Assembly: GCF_021403115.1 (NCBI RefSeq)
Contig: NZ_JAJSSH010000003.1
Location: 310,001 to 374,000, forward strand
DNA from: Sphingobium sufflavum
Lineage (GTDB): Bacteria; Pseudomonadota; Alphaproteobacteria; Sphingomonadales; Sphingomonadaceae
DNA: 64,000 nucleotides
Reading direction: 5' to 3'
Shown here: positions 16,445-25,286 of the stretch, one piece after another
Numbering within the stretch: the first letter of the stretch is position 1
Layout: every line of letters starts with the position of its first letter
Program-made: the position numbers and the translations under genes
Notes under the pieces: model-generated
What the model saw: the letters and a program-made list of their open reading frames with translations, nothing else
What the model was told of the DNA's origin: nothing
Databases searched by the model: none

Positions 16445-17063
16445 TTCTGTGCTGGCGACCGGTGCGCCGCCCGTTGTGGCCATCCTGCGCGGGTTGCGGC
16501 CGGAGGAGGCCGTGGAGGCCTGCGCCGCGCTGGTCGAGGAAGGTATTCGCCTGATCGAGGTGCCGCTGAACTCGCCCGATCCCTTTGCCAGCATCGCCGC
16601 GATGCAGGCCGCGTTCGGCGGGGTCGCGATGATCGGGGCGGGTACGGTCCTCGACATCGCCAGCGTCGATGCGCTGGTGGCGACGGGCGCGAAGCTGATG
16701 GTGACGCCCAACACCAACGCAGCGGTGATTGCGCATGGCGTGGCCGCCGGGCTGGAGGTGATGCCGGGTATGCTGACGCCGAGCGAGGCCTTTACCGCCA
16801 TCGCGGCGGGCGCGCGGCGGCTGAAGCTGTTCCCCGCGATGGTGCAGGGCACGACCTATCTGAAGGCGTTGCGCGACGTGTTGCCCGCCAATGTGGAAGT
16901 GTGGGCAGTTGGCGGTACGGGCACGAACAATATTGGCGAATGGCTGGGCGCGGGCGCGGGTGGGCTGGGCGTCGGCGGGGCGCTTTACCGGCCGGGCGAC
17001 AGCGCGCAGGTGATCGCGGGCAAAGCGCGGGCGTTGGTGAAGGCGTGGCGCGCGGCGGTTTAG
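16431..17063 (+). CDS. dgoA: 2-dehydro-3-deoxy-6-phosphogalactonate aldolase
   Basis: This gene encodes 210 residues from the ATG at 16431, inside the dgoK 3' end. It is a class I KDPG/KDPGal aldolase: VVAILRGLRPEEAVE, the Glu of IEVPLNSPDP, MIGAGTVL, VTPNTN, GMLTPSEAFTA and the Schiff-base Lys in RRLKLFPA. The IEVPLNSPDP form favours the galactonate enzyme over KDPG aldolase, where the sequence is usually IEVTLRT. It cleaves 2-keto-3-deoxy-6-phosphogalactonate to pyruvate and glyceraldehyde 3-phosphate. It is the last gene of the plus-strand operon. Confidence 0.93.
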   Translation: MISVDSVLATGAPPVVAILRGLRPEEAVEACAALVEEGIRLIEVPLNSPDPFASIAAMQAAFGGVAMIGAGTVLDIASVDALVATGAKLMVTPNTNAAVIAHGVAAGLEVMPGMLTPSEAFTAIAAGARRLKLFPAMVQGTTYLKALRDVLPANVEVWAVGGTGTNNIGEWLGAGAGGLGVGGALYRPGDSAQVIAGKARALVKAWRAAV

Positions 17064-17068
17064 GTTTA

Positions 17069-17109
17069 GCCGAACTTCCTTGACCTTGCGCTTATGCAGG
17101 AAGTTTGGC
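17069..17109 (+). terminator. Hairpin downstream of dgoA
   Basis: GCCGAACTTCCT (17069-17080) pairs with AGGAAGTTTGGC (17098-17109), 12 bp with one G-T, six bases after the dgoA stop. There is no T-run, but the position at the end of the operon suits a terminator or RNA 3'-end structure. Confidence 0.45.
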
Positions 17110-17486
17110 GGGATGGCTTTGGGGCCAATGCCGGGTTGGACATGCAGGATAAGATTGCCTGAGTTCTCAGGCGTCACGGGAAGAAAAGGGCCTGCGGAAA
17201 TCTGGTCTGTGAAAGGGTAAGGAGCGGATGATTGCTTGTTGTCCGCCAGCTTGGGCTGCGGTCTCTCAGGAGAGGGGGAGCCGAAAGCGTTGGGGTGACG
17301 GCTAACAAACGTCCACCCTTGATCGACACCGATTCCTCCCCGTCACGTCATTTCGGCACGGGATCACCCTAGTCTCGAATGGTCTCGGACGATCCCGTGC
17401 CTCTTGTCGAATGGGGGAAAACCATAACGCTCCCATAGCCGCCGGAAGTTCTTCCCATCCGAAGCGGCTCGCAAGTCCCGATGCCT
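17110..17486. other. Intergenic region between the galactose and glycosidase genes
   Basis: No gene is supported here. The visible structure is an 11-bp perfect inverted repeat, GGCACGGGATC (17355-17365) with GATCCCGTGCC (17391-17401), and a 25-base loop that contains two copies of TCTCG. It lies about 85 bp beyond the GH39 stop codon and could be its terminator or a processing structure. Confidence 0.45.
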
Positions 17487-19010
17487 TTACCCCAGTTCGA
17501 TCAGCGCCACGCCCTCCGGCGGCAGGTCCAGCGACAGGGCGCCATGGGCGTCCAGTTTCATCGTTACCGGCGCGGCAATGTCCGCGGCCTTGCGCAGGGC
17601 CGCGATCTGCGTGAGCGACGGATATTGGGGGGAGCCCATCTTGCGCCAGGCCGGCATGGGCGAGCCGCGCTCCTGGTCGACGAAGCGCACCAGGGCGCGC
17701 GCTCCCGCCTTTGCCCCGTCGAACCGCACGTCGAGGCGCTTGGGCGATCCCGTCACCTTGCGCGTCGCGGTTGCGCCGGGGATGCCGGCGGCCTGCTGCG
17801 CCTCGGCGAGGTTCCAGACCAGTGCGGCGGCCGATCCGTCGCTACGGCGCGAAGCGAGGGCCGGTCCCTGCGCGGCGAGACGCTGTGCGCCGAGACGGTG
17901 GAGCAGCTTGTAGGTGTTGAAACTGGGCCGGGCGATACCGCGGAAGATGGTGGGCCAGCCATTGTCACCCTCCTTGAACACATAGTCCGCGACGCCCAGT
18001 TCCTCATAGGTGCCCGACAGTGTCCAGTGCGACATGGCCTGCAAATGGGGCAGGCACTGGGTGATGACATGCGCCATCATCGCCGGGCTGTCCGACGACC
18101 ATTCGCTGAGCCACAGCGGCTTGCCCGCATAGCGCGACCCCTCGATGATGCCGCGCACCTTGCGGACGGTGTCGGGAATGACGTCGTTGACCGAGAAGGC
18201 GACGCCCTTGCCATAGAGGGCATCCTGATTGCCGCCCGAATAGGCATGAGTGCCGAAGAAATCGACGGGCGCGTTGTTCTGCGCCGCATAGTCCACGAAT
18301 TCCTGCATCCAGTGGCCGCCCGAGGTTGAAGGGCCGCCAACCTGAATCTGCGCATCCACAGATTTGATCGCGACTGCCGTCGCCTTGTACAGATCGAAAT
18401 ATTGCGCCTGCGTGCCGGACCAGAAGAAGGGCAGGTCAGGTTCGTTCCAGATCTCGAACGGCCATGTCCGCACGGCCGCTAGCCCATAGCGGGAGACGAG
18501 GGCCTTGACGAAGGTGGCGATGAAATCGCTCCATCCTTCCAGCGTCTTGGGCGGGCTGACATTGGCGTTGTAGAAACCGAAGGTCCGATCGCCCGATGCC
18601 AGCGCCTTGGGCATAAATCCGACTTCGACATAGGGTGAGACGCTGCGCGTGACGAGGCCGTCATAAACCTCGAACACATTCTGGAAATTGGGCGTGACCT
18701 TGCCCCGGTTCATGATCGAGGGGGCATAGACGCCCAGTTCATCCGCGAAGATGCCATGGAAACGCACCCGCTTGAGGCCGACTTCCTTGATCCAGCGGTC
18801 AAGGTCGTGGCGCCAGCTTTCGCGCAGGGTGATGGCGGCGCGATCCGATCCGGCGGACTCTTCCCAGACATGGTGCAGCGGCCCCGTCACCTTTCGGGTG
18901 TCGATGGTGACGGCAACCTGTTCCGCTGCACCATCCGCCGCCATCAGCGGCCGGGCGAGGGAGGTGGCGGCGACTGCGGCGCCTGCCCGGATGAAATCGC
19001 GCCTGTCCAT
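17487..19010 (-). CDS. GH39-family glycoside hydrolase with Tat-like signal
   Basis: This is a 507-residue protein. The N-terminus DRRDFIRAGAAVAATSLA resembles a twin-arginine signal followed by a cleavage region near MAADG. The TIM-barrel domain shows GH39 features: HHVWEESAGSDRA, KRVRFHGIF, the acid/base Glu in WPFEIWNEPDLPFFW and the nucleophile Glu in PLWLSEWSS. A C-terminal beta-sandwich covers about residues 380-507. GH39 members are beta-xylosidases, but the family also holds other activities, so substrate is open; arabinose- or xylose-containing side chains fit the neighbouring catabolic genes. It is expected outside the cytoplasm. Confidence 0.85.
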   Translation of the reverse strand: MDRRDFIRAGAAVAATSLARPLMAADGAAEQVAVTIDTRKVTGPLHHVWEESAGSDRAAITLRESWRHDLDRWIKEVGLKRVRFHGIFADELGVYAPSIMNRGKVTPNFQNVFEVYDGLVTRSVSPYVEVGFMPKALASGDRTFGFYNANVSPPKTLEGWSDFIATFVKALVSRYGLAAVRTWPFEIWNEPDLPFFWSGTQAQYFDLYKATAVAIKSVDAQIQVGGPSTSGGHWMQEFVDYAAQNNAPVDFFGTHAYSGGNQDALYGKGVAFSVNDVIPDTVRKVRGIIEGSRYAGKPLWLSEWSSDSPAMMAHVITQCLPHLQAMSHWTLSGTYEELGVADYVFKEGDNGWPTIFRGIARPSFNTYKLLHRLGAQRLAAQGPALASRRSDGSAAALVWNLAEAQQAAGIPGATATRKVTGSPKRLDVRFDGAKAGARALVRFVDQERGSPMPAWRKMGSPQYPSLTQIAALRKAADIAAPVTMKLDAHGALSLDLPPEGVALIELG

Positions 19011-19113
19011 TTTCTATACCCTCTATTGTCCTGTCGGGATGCTATTATGCGGGTGCGACCACCTGTCGATGCACCGGCGCCAGCCTGCCTGTCTGCCGAC
19101 TGGTCATGCCAAT

Positions 19114-21810
19114 CTATCGGCTGATTTCCAGGGCCGCAACAACGGCTTTGCCGCCCGTCGCCGAGACGTCAAGTTTCAACACGCCGTCCTTCACCATAAC
19201 CGGAAAGCTGCGGGTGAGGCCCTTGAGCGGTGCCCCGGCGACCTTTCGCACGTTGAAGGCGGGAAGGGCGACCTTGCCGTTCGCGGTGACGGTCATCATC
19301 GTGCCGTCCACCGTGCTGTCCGTGCGTGGTTCGAAGCTGTGGAGCGTGACCGTCCAGCGGCCGTTGGGCAGCGGAATGGCGTAGGAGAAAGCCGGACCTT
19401 CCCGCCAATAGGCGTACAGGTCTGGTTGGGCCGCGTCGATGATCCGTTCCGGCATCATCCGCCGTCCGCCCATGCCGACGAGGTTGAGGATCATGGGCGT
19501 GCCGCCGGTGACGAAGCTGTCGGAGCCGTAGAGCTTGCCGCCGATGCGGCTGCTGCCCAGATTGCCGACGTCGATGCGTAGGCCCGCCTGCGAATCGGGG
19601 CCGGTCCAGGTCGCGCTGTCGCTGAGTTGCTGGCCACCTACGCTGGCGTTCACGACCGCTATGTTCGCGCCGGGACGCAGGGTGACGGCGGGCCAGAGAC
19701 AGATATGATCGGGGCAGGCAACCTCGCCCAGTGGGGCGCCGTTCAGCGTCAGGCTGGCCTTGTCGGCCGTGCTATAGGCTTTCACCGCGATCACCGGATA
19801 GGCGCGATCGACATGGCGCTTGGCGGTCAGGTGGAGCATCGGCTGGCCGGACCATTGAGCCTTGTAATAATAGAAGGCGTCCTTGCGCGTCTTGCGGTCG
19901 GCGGTGACGAGGCCCTTGTCGTTCAGGTCCACGGCGTCGCCCTCGTCCCGGAAATCGCTGGCGAAATCGAACATGGCCCAGACCCAGCTGGCGAAGATGA
20001 ACGGACGGGCGCGGATCACCGGCCATGTCTGCTCATGCAGCCAGCTTTCATAGTCCTCCGGATGGGGACGGCCGATGAAGTTGAGGAAGCCGGTCTTCAC
20101 ATCGTCGCTATGCTGGCTGATCGCGCCGCCCGCACCATATTCGGAAATGGAGATGGGCAGGGTGGGGTGCTTGGCGTGGAACTTGTCCATCTCCTTGCCC
20201 AGTTGCTCTGCCATCTTCAGCGGTTGCGGATAATACCAGCCATAATAGCGGTTGTAGCCTATGAGGTCGGCGGTTCCGGCCAGTTTCTCGCCCGCCGTTG
20301 CCATCATGCCCAGATCTTCGCAGCAATCGGCGAAGGTGGTGGGGCGGAAGGGGTCTTCCTCCTTCACCACGGCGTTGATCTTTTGCAGCAGGGCAAGGGG
20401 TTTCGGCATGGCTTTGCCGCCGACGCCAAAGCCCTTGGCGCTGTCCACCTCGTTGCCCACCGACCACATCAGGATGGAGGGATGATTGTAGTTCTGGCGG
20501 ACCAGTTCGCGGGCCTGCTGTTCCGCATTGGCCCACAGGACGGGTGAACCGACGCCGCCCTCCAGCGTGGGGGAGGTGATGTAGGGCACTTCGGCCCAGA
20601 CGACCATGCCCGCCTTGTCCGCCTCGGTGGTCCAGGCGTCGGCATGCTGGTAATGCGCTTGCCGCACGGTGTTGGCGCCCATCTCGGCGATCAAGGCCAT
20701 ATCCTCGGCATGGTTGGCGTCGCTGAGTGCCCATCCCTGGCCCAGACGGTCCTGATGCCGCGAGACGCCATGGAGGGGGAGGTGCTTGCCGTTGAGGAAG
20801 AAGCCGTCATTGGCGTCGAAGCGGAAATTGCGCAGGCCCAGCGGCTGGGTCACCCGGTCGATGATGCGCGTGCCGCCCTTTCCGTCGCTGTCGCGCACCT
20901 CCGCCGTCACGGTATAGAGATAGGGGTCGGCGCGACCGTTCCACAAATGGGGCGTGGTGATGGCGAGGCTGGCCTTCGCCTCCGCCGCGCCGGGCTTCAG
21001 CACGAGGGGCTGGCTGCCCTGCGCCACGATCTTGCCGCTGGCGTCAGTGATGCGGGTGGCGACGGTCAGACGCCGGGCGGCTGCGCCGCTGTTGCGCAGG
21101 CGGGTGAGGATGGCGACGTCCGCCTTGTCGGCGGTGATGGTGGTGGCGCGGGCGTAGACGCCGGGACCGCCGAGGTCGAGCAGGTCGATCCCCGCACCGT
21201 CCGTCGTCACCAGCGAAACGGGGCGATAGATGCCGCCATGGACAAAGAAATCACCGGACAACGGGATGACCTCGGCGGAGGTGTTGCCCACGGCGGGCTT
21301 TGTATTGTCGGCGCGGACAGCGACGAGATTGGCCGCGCTGGGTTTCCACACCTTGGTCACGTCGAGGCGGAAGCGGGAGAAGGCGCCCCGATGCTGGCCG
21401 ATATGGACGCCGTTGACCCAGACGTCCGCAATCTTCGAAACAGCCTCGAAATCGAGATACTGGCGCTGGCCGGGCGCAGCGGCGGGCGCGGTAACGGTGG
21501 TACGATACCAGCCGATGCCCTGCTTGTTGTTGGTCTTGGCCGACCGGGTCAGGCTATATTCGCCGATGACGTTCCAGCTATGCGGGACGGAGACTGTCTC
21601 CCAGCCGCTGTCGTCGAAGCCGGGGGTGGCGGCGGCGTCGCCCGCGTCGCCAAAACGGAAACGCCAGCCATGGGTGAGGTCGGTGACATGGCGGCCTTCA
21701 CTGGCGGCGGCGGGTGCCGCTGCGACCGGGGCTGGGGCTGCCAGTGCGGGGCCTGCGGACAGGGTGCCCGTCAGGGCAAGGCACAGCGATACGCGCAAGC
21801 CATTTTTCAC
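19114..21810 (-). CDS. GH2-family glycoside hydrolase, probable beta-galactosidase
   Basis: This 898-residue protein has a GTG start and a Sec signal (LCLALTGTLSAGPALA). Domain order is typical of GH2: sugar-binding jelly roll (about 40-210, with GWYRTTVTAP and VWVNGVHIGQHRGAF), immunoglobulin-like domain, TIM barrel from about 330 with HGVSRHQD and LIAEMGANTVRQAHYQH, the acid/base Glu in WSVGNEVDSAKG and the nucleophile Glu in PISISEYGAGG. C-terminal accessory beta-sandwich domains follow. It likely releases beta-linked galactose in the periplasm. It is read in the same direction as the GH39 gene, 103 bp upstream of it, and may be cotranscribed. Confidence 0.87.
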   Translation of the reverse strand: MKNGLRVSLCLALTGTLSAGPALAAPAPVAAAPAAASEGRHVTDLTHGWRFRFGDAGDAAATPGFDDSGWETVSVPHSWNVIGEYSLTRSAKTNNKQGIGWYRTTVTAPAAAPGQRQYLDFEAVSKIADVWVNGVHIGQHRGAFSRFRLDVTKVWKPSAANLVAVRADNTKPAVGNTSAEVIPLSGDFFVHGGIYRPVSLVTTDGAGIDLLDLGGPGVYARATTITADKADVAILTRLRNSGAAARRLTVATRITDASGKIVAQGSQPLVLKPGAAEAKASLAITTPHLWNGRADPYLYTVTAEVRDSDGKGGTRIIDRVTQPLGLRNFRFDANDGFFLNGKHLPLHGVSRHQDRLGQGWALSDANHAEDMALIAEMGANTVRQAHYQHADAWTTEADKAGMVVWAEVPYITSPTLEGGVGSPVLWANAEQQARELVRQNYNHPSILMWSVGNEVDSAKGFGVGGKAMPKPLALLQKINAVVKEEDPFRPTTFADCCEDLGMMATAGEKLAGTADLIGYNRYYGWYYPQPLKMAEQLGKEMDKFHAKHPTLPISISEYGAGGAISQHSDDVKTGFLNFIGRPHPEDYESWLHEQTWPVIRARPFIFASWVWAMFDFASDFRDEGDAVDLNDKGLVTADRKTRKDAFYYYKAQWSGQPMLHLTAKRHVDRAYPVIAVKAYSTADKASLTLNGAPLGEVACPDHICLWPAVTLRPGANIAVVNASVGGQQLSDSATWTGPDSQAGLRIDVGNLGSSRIGGKLYGSDSFVTGGTPMILNLVGMGGRRMMPERIIDAAQPDLYAYWREGPAFSYAIPLPNGRWTVTLHSFEPRTDSTVDGTMMTVTANGKVALPAFNVRKVAGAPLKGLTRSFPVMVKDGVLKLDVSATGGKAVVAALEISR

Positions 21811-21839
21811 CGCAGACTCTCCCGTCGAACTTGGCCATT

Positions 21840-21937
21840 AAAATTGGTCAGGCCGAATTGCCGCGTCTGCACGCGGGAGTCAACGGTCGATGGCGCGTCT
21901 TTACGTTTGCTTTACATTGTCTGGCTGACCAATTTTC
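21840..21937. promoter_or_regulatory. Paired operator-like sites upstream of the GH2 gene
   Basis: AAAATTGGTCAG (21840-21851) and CTGACCAATTTT (21926-21937) are perfect 12-bp inverted copies separated by 74 bases, starting 30 bp before the GH2 start codon. ATTGGTC/GACCAAT half-sites resemble GntR/FCD operators. The distance between copies suits two separate binding sites, with or without looping. Confidence 0.5.
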
Positions 21938-22017
21938 AGATGGGCGATGCGCCAGCGGGAGATAGAGCCAAGAGAGCGCTGTTTTTTGGCGGGATCGCGG
22001 TTTTAAGTAACGCGCCT

Positions 22018-22815
22018 TCAGGCGATGATTACTCGTACGCCGGCACTCTCCGCCGCCTGCACCATGGCATCGGTCGCGCCGTCATCGGTGATGAGTATGT
22101 CGATCTCCTCCAGTCCGCACACGATGGCGCCGGACGAGGAGACGAACTTGCTGCTGTCGACCAGCAATATGACCTGATCCGCCCGGTCGATCAGGCGGCG
22201 TTCGGCGGCGACCAGCACCACGTCCTGCTGCATCACGCCCTTCGGCCCGACAGCCGCCGCGCCCATGAACAGTTTCGGCGCGTGGAAACGGGGCATGCTG
22301 TCCTCCCCGGCGGGGGCGAGGATGATATTCTGTTCGCGGAACAATGCGCCCGACGGCAGGAGGATGCGCGTCCCCGTCTGTGGCAGCAGGGCGTTGACGA
22401 TGTGGAGGGAGTTGGTGAGGACCTGAAGCTCCAGCCCCTCGAGATGCGGACACATCTGGAGCGTGGTGGTGCCGCCGTCCACCATGATGCCCTCGCCCGG
22501 CTCGCACAGCGCCGCCGCCGCACGACCGATGGCCTGCTTGGCGGCGAGATTCTGGGTGATCGCCTGATCGAAGGGGGTGCCGATCAGGTGGACGGGGCGA
22601 TCCGCCGCTGCCTTGTCCGCGATGGCGCGGTCGCTCTCCACCAGCTTGGCGCCGCCATGCACCCGCACGATCTGCTGCGCCTCCTCCAGCCGGCTGAGGT
22701 CGCGACGGATGGTGGCGGGGGATGCGGACAGCCGTGCCTCCAGATCACGATAGCTGATGAAGCCGGTGAGGCGCATCGCCTCCAGGATCATCGTTTCGCG
22801 TTCGGCGGCGTGCAT
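22018..22815 (-). CDS. DeoR/GlpR-family transcriptional regulator of rhamnose genes
   Basis: This 265-residue protein has the DeoR helix-turn-helix at residues 5-60 (ERETMILEAM, YRDLEARLSASPATIRRDLSRLEE). The C-terminal sugar-phosphate-binding domain resembles an isomerase fold, with MVDGGTTTLQM, TNSLHIVNALL and VLLVDSSKF-like VILLVDSSKF. It is the last gene of the minus-strand rhamnose operon (kinase, lactate dehydrogenase, transporter, regulator), so a phosphorylated rhamnose intermediate such as rhamnulose 1-phosphate is the likely effector. A candidate operator lies at 26741-26776. Confidence 0.87.
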   Translation of the reverse strand: MHAAERETMILEAMRLTGFISYRDLEARLSASPATIRRDLSRLEEAQQIVRVHGGAKLVESDRAIADKAAADRPVHLIGTPFDQAITQNLAAKQAIGRAAAALCEPGEGIMVDGGTTTLQMCPHLEGLELQVLTNSLHIVNALLPQTGTRILLPSGALFREQNIILAPAGEDSMPRFHAPKLFMGAAAVGPKGVMQQDVVLVAAERRLIDRADQVILLVDSSKFVSSSGAIVCGLEEIDILITDDGATDAMVQAAESAGVRVIIA

Positions 22816-22843
22816 GGTCTGTCCTGTTTCCCTCGCTGTCGGT

Positions 22844-24130
22844 TCAGGCCGCCCGCTCCGCTTCCAGCTGGTCGAGTGACTTGCCTTCGTTGCGGGGCGC
22901 CCAGAGGATGCCGACCACGCCGCTTATGGCGAGGAAGCCCACCAAAATCCACGCCAATGTCGTAAATCCGGTGGCGGTGAGGATGGGGACGAAGAAGCTG
23001 AAGATGCCCAGCCCGATCCGCACGATGGCAAAGGCCAGTCCCTGCGCCGTGGAGCGGAGCATGGTGGGGAAGAGTTCCGCGCTCCACAATTGGAAGAAGC
23101 TCTGCGCGCCGAAACCGCCGCCGAACTGCAACAGGAAGACATGGAGGATCGCCAGCGGCATGGTGAGCGGGAAGAGGGCGAGCAGCGCCATGCCGACGAT
23201 CTGGATGATCGCGGAGATGGCGAAGAGCAGCCGCTGGTTCACCTTGTCCGACAGGCGCATGAACACCAGCCAGATGGACGCCATGCCGACCGCAAAGCTG
23301 AGCGCCTGCACCGCGACGCTCTCGAACTGGCTGGCCGCGCCGACCGTGCGCAGGATATAGGGGAAAAAGAAGCCGTTGGTGCCCGACCACAGGTTCCAGA
23401 AACCATACATGCCGATCAGCATGGCGAGCGAACCGAGGTGCTTGCGCTTGAACAATTCACCGATGCCGGGGCGGGGGATACCGGACTCGCGGGCTTCGTC
23501 GCGCGCTTCCTCCCACCGCTCGGACTCGCGCATCTTCGACCGCAACAGGGTGAGGCCGAGCGCGATGACGAGCAGGTGCGCAAAAACGATGCGCGCGCCC
23601 AATATGCCGAGGTTGGTGAGCGCCAGCGACAGGAGCAGCACGACGACCGGACCAAGATACCAGAGCATTTGCGCCACGCCGCTATGCTTGCCGCGGGCCT
23701 TGTCCGGGGCCTGTTCCGCGATCAGGGACCAACTGGCGGGAATATCCGCACCGACCGCCAGGCCGACGATGATAAAGCCGACCACGATCATCCAGGGCGC
23801 CACCGCAAAGACGAGGAGCGACATGCCGATGGCATAGACCAGCATGTCCCACTGGTAAATCTTCTTGCGGCCCACCTTGTCGCACAGCCAGCCGCCGATC
23901 AACGCGCCGACGCCCGCCGAAATGGCGTTGGCGCTGAACGCCCCGATCAGGCCGATGAAGCTGTCGGACAGATGATAAATATCCTTCCACAGCGCCAGCG
24001 CGACCGATCCGGCGACGATGGAGCCAGCGTCGATATAGTTGGCGAGGCCCGCGAGGATGGTGTTGCGCCACTGTTCGGGGGTGCCGTCTGCGTCATCCTG
24101 TGCCGCTCTGTTGTCTACCACTGGGGCCAT
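22844..24130 (-). CDS. MFS sugar transporter, probable L-rhamnose importer
   Basis: This 428-residue, 12-helix transporter has sugar-porter signatures: GGWLCDKVGRKKIY between helices 2 and 3, GLAVGADIPASWSLIAE and LWSAELFPTMLRSTAQG. It begins one base before the end of the lactate dehydrogenase reading frame's spacer, directly within the rhamnose operon. The cargo, L-rhamnose or a rhamnoside, is inferred from its neighbours. Confidence 0.82.
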   Translation of the reverse strand: MAPVVDNRAAQDDADGTPEQWRNTILAGLANYIDAGSIVAGSVALALWKDIYHLSDSFIGLIGAFSANAISAGVGALIGGWLCDKVGRKKIYQWDMLVYAIGMSLLVFAVAPWMIVVGFIIVGLAVGADIPASWSLIAEQAPDKARGKHSGVAQMLWYLGPVVVLLLSLALTNLGILGARIVFAHLLVIALGLTLLRSKMRESERWEEARDEARESGIPRPGIGELFKRKHLGSLAMLIGMYGFWNLWSGTNGFFFPYILRTVGAASQFESVAVQALSFAVGMASIWLVFMRLSDKVNQRLLFAISAIIQIVGMALLALFPLTMPLAILHVFLLQFGGGFGAQSFFQLWSAELFPTMLRSTAQGLAFAIVRIGLGIFSFFVPILTATGFTTLAWILVGFLAISGVVGILWAPRNEGKSLDQLEAERAA

Positions 24131-24131
24131 C

Positions 24132-25286
24132 TTATCCCGTCCCTGCCAATATGGTTTCGTTGATGTCGGATATGCGGCGCGTGCCGGTCAGCGTCATCGC
24201 GACCCGCATCTCCGCCTCTATGATGGAGAGCATTTTCGTGACGCCCGCCTCGCCCTGCGCCGCCAGCGCATAGGCCCAGGCGCGGCCGAGCAGCACGCCC
24301 TTCGCCCCCAGCGCCAGCAGGCGCAGCACGTCGAGACCGGAGCGCACGCCGCCGTCCGCCAGCACGGTTAGCCGGTCACCGACCGCCGCCGCAATGGGGG
24401 GCAGGGCGCGTGCGGTGGAGAGGACGCCGTCAAGCTGCCGCCCGCCATGGTTGGACACGACGATGCCGTCCGCGCCGATGTCGGCGGCGGCTTTCGCATC
24501 CTCCGGGTCGAGCAGCCCCTTGATGATGAGCGGGCCGTTCCATTCGGCGCGGATGAAGTCGAGGTCGGCCCAACTGATCGACGGATCGAAATTATTGCGC
24601 ATCCAGGCGAAGAAATCCTCGATTCCCGTGCGTCCTTGCAGCACTGGCGCGACATTGCCCAGCGCGTGCGGGCGGCCGTGCAGGCCGACATCCCATGCCC
24701 AGCCGGGCTTCGTTGCCGCCTGCGCCGCGCGCCACGCCGCACCCTTCAGTCCGCCCGATCCGGCGAGGCCGGTGTGATAGTCGCGGTAGCGCGATCCGGG
24801 CACCGGCATGTCCACGGTGAAGACGAGGGTGGAGCAGCCCGCCGCCACGGCCTGCGCCAGCAGGTCGCGCATGAAGGCGCGGTCGCGGATCATGTAGAGT
24901 TGGAACCAGAAGGGGCGCTGCGCCGCCGTCGCCACCTCGTCGATGGTGCAGGCGGAAACGGTGGAGAGGGTGAAGGGGATGCCCGCCTTGTCCGCCGCGC
25001 GCACCGCCTGGCACTCGCCGCGCCGCGCGTTCAGACCCGCCAGCCCGATGGGGGCGAGGGCGACGGGGAGGGCCAGTTTCTGTCCGAATAGCTCGGTCGA
25101 CAGGTCGAGGTTGCCCATGTCGCCGCACAGCACCCGCTGGCGCAGGGCGATGTTGGAGAGATCCTCCACATTGCGGCGCAGCGTCACCTCCGCATAGGAG
25201 CCGCCGTCCATATATTCGAACAGGAAGCGGGGCAGGCGGCGGCGGGCGGCCTCTCGGAAATCGGGGATGGAGGCGATAATCGTCAT
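24132..25286 (-). CDS. lldD: FMN-dependent L-lactate dehydrogenase / alpha-hydroxy-acid oxidase
   Basis: This 384-residue protein is a full-length FMN alpha-hydroxy-acid dehydrogenase. Visible are [17 protein letters not shown] at the N-terminus, [26 protein letters not shown], the active-site His in [14 protein letters not shown] and [20 protein letters not shown]. It would oxidise L-lactate, the product expected after oxidation of the L-lactaldehyde released from rhamnulose 1-phosphate, to pyruvate. It overlaps the kinase stop by four bases, tying lactate oxidation to the rhamnose operon. Confidence 0.9.
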   Translation of the reverse strand: MTIIASIPDFREAARRRLPRFLFEYMDGGSYAEVTLRRNVEDLSNIALRQRVLCGDMGNLDLSTELFGQKLALPVALAPIGLAGLNARRGECQAVRAADKAGIPFTLSTVSACTIDEVATAAQRPFWFQLYMIRDRAFMRDLLAQAVAAGCSTLVFTVDMPVPGSRYRDYHTGLAGSGGLKGAAWRAAQAATKPGWAWDVGLHGRPHALGNVAPVLQGRTGIEDFFAWMRNNFDPSISWADLDFIRAEWNGPLIIKGLLDPEDAKAAADIGADGIVVSNHGGRQLDGVLSTARALPPIAAAVGDRLTVLADGGVRSGLDVLRLLALGAKGVLLGRAWAYALAAQGEAGVTKMLSIIEAEMRVAMTLTGTRRISDINETILAGTG

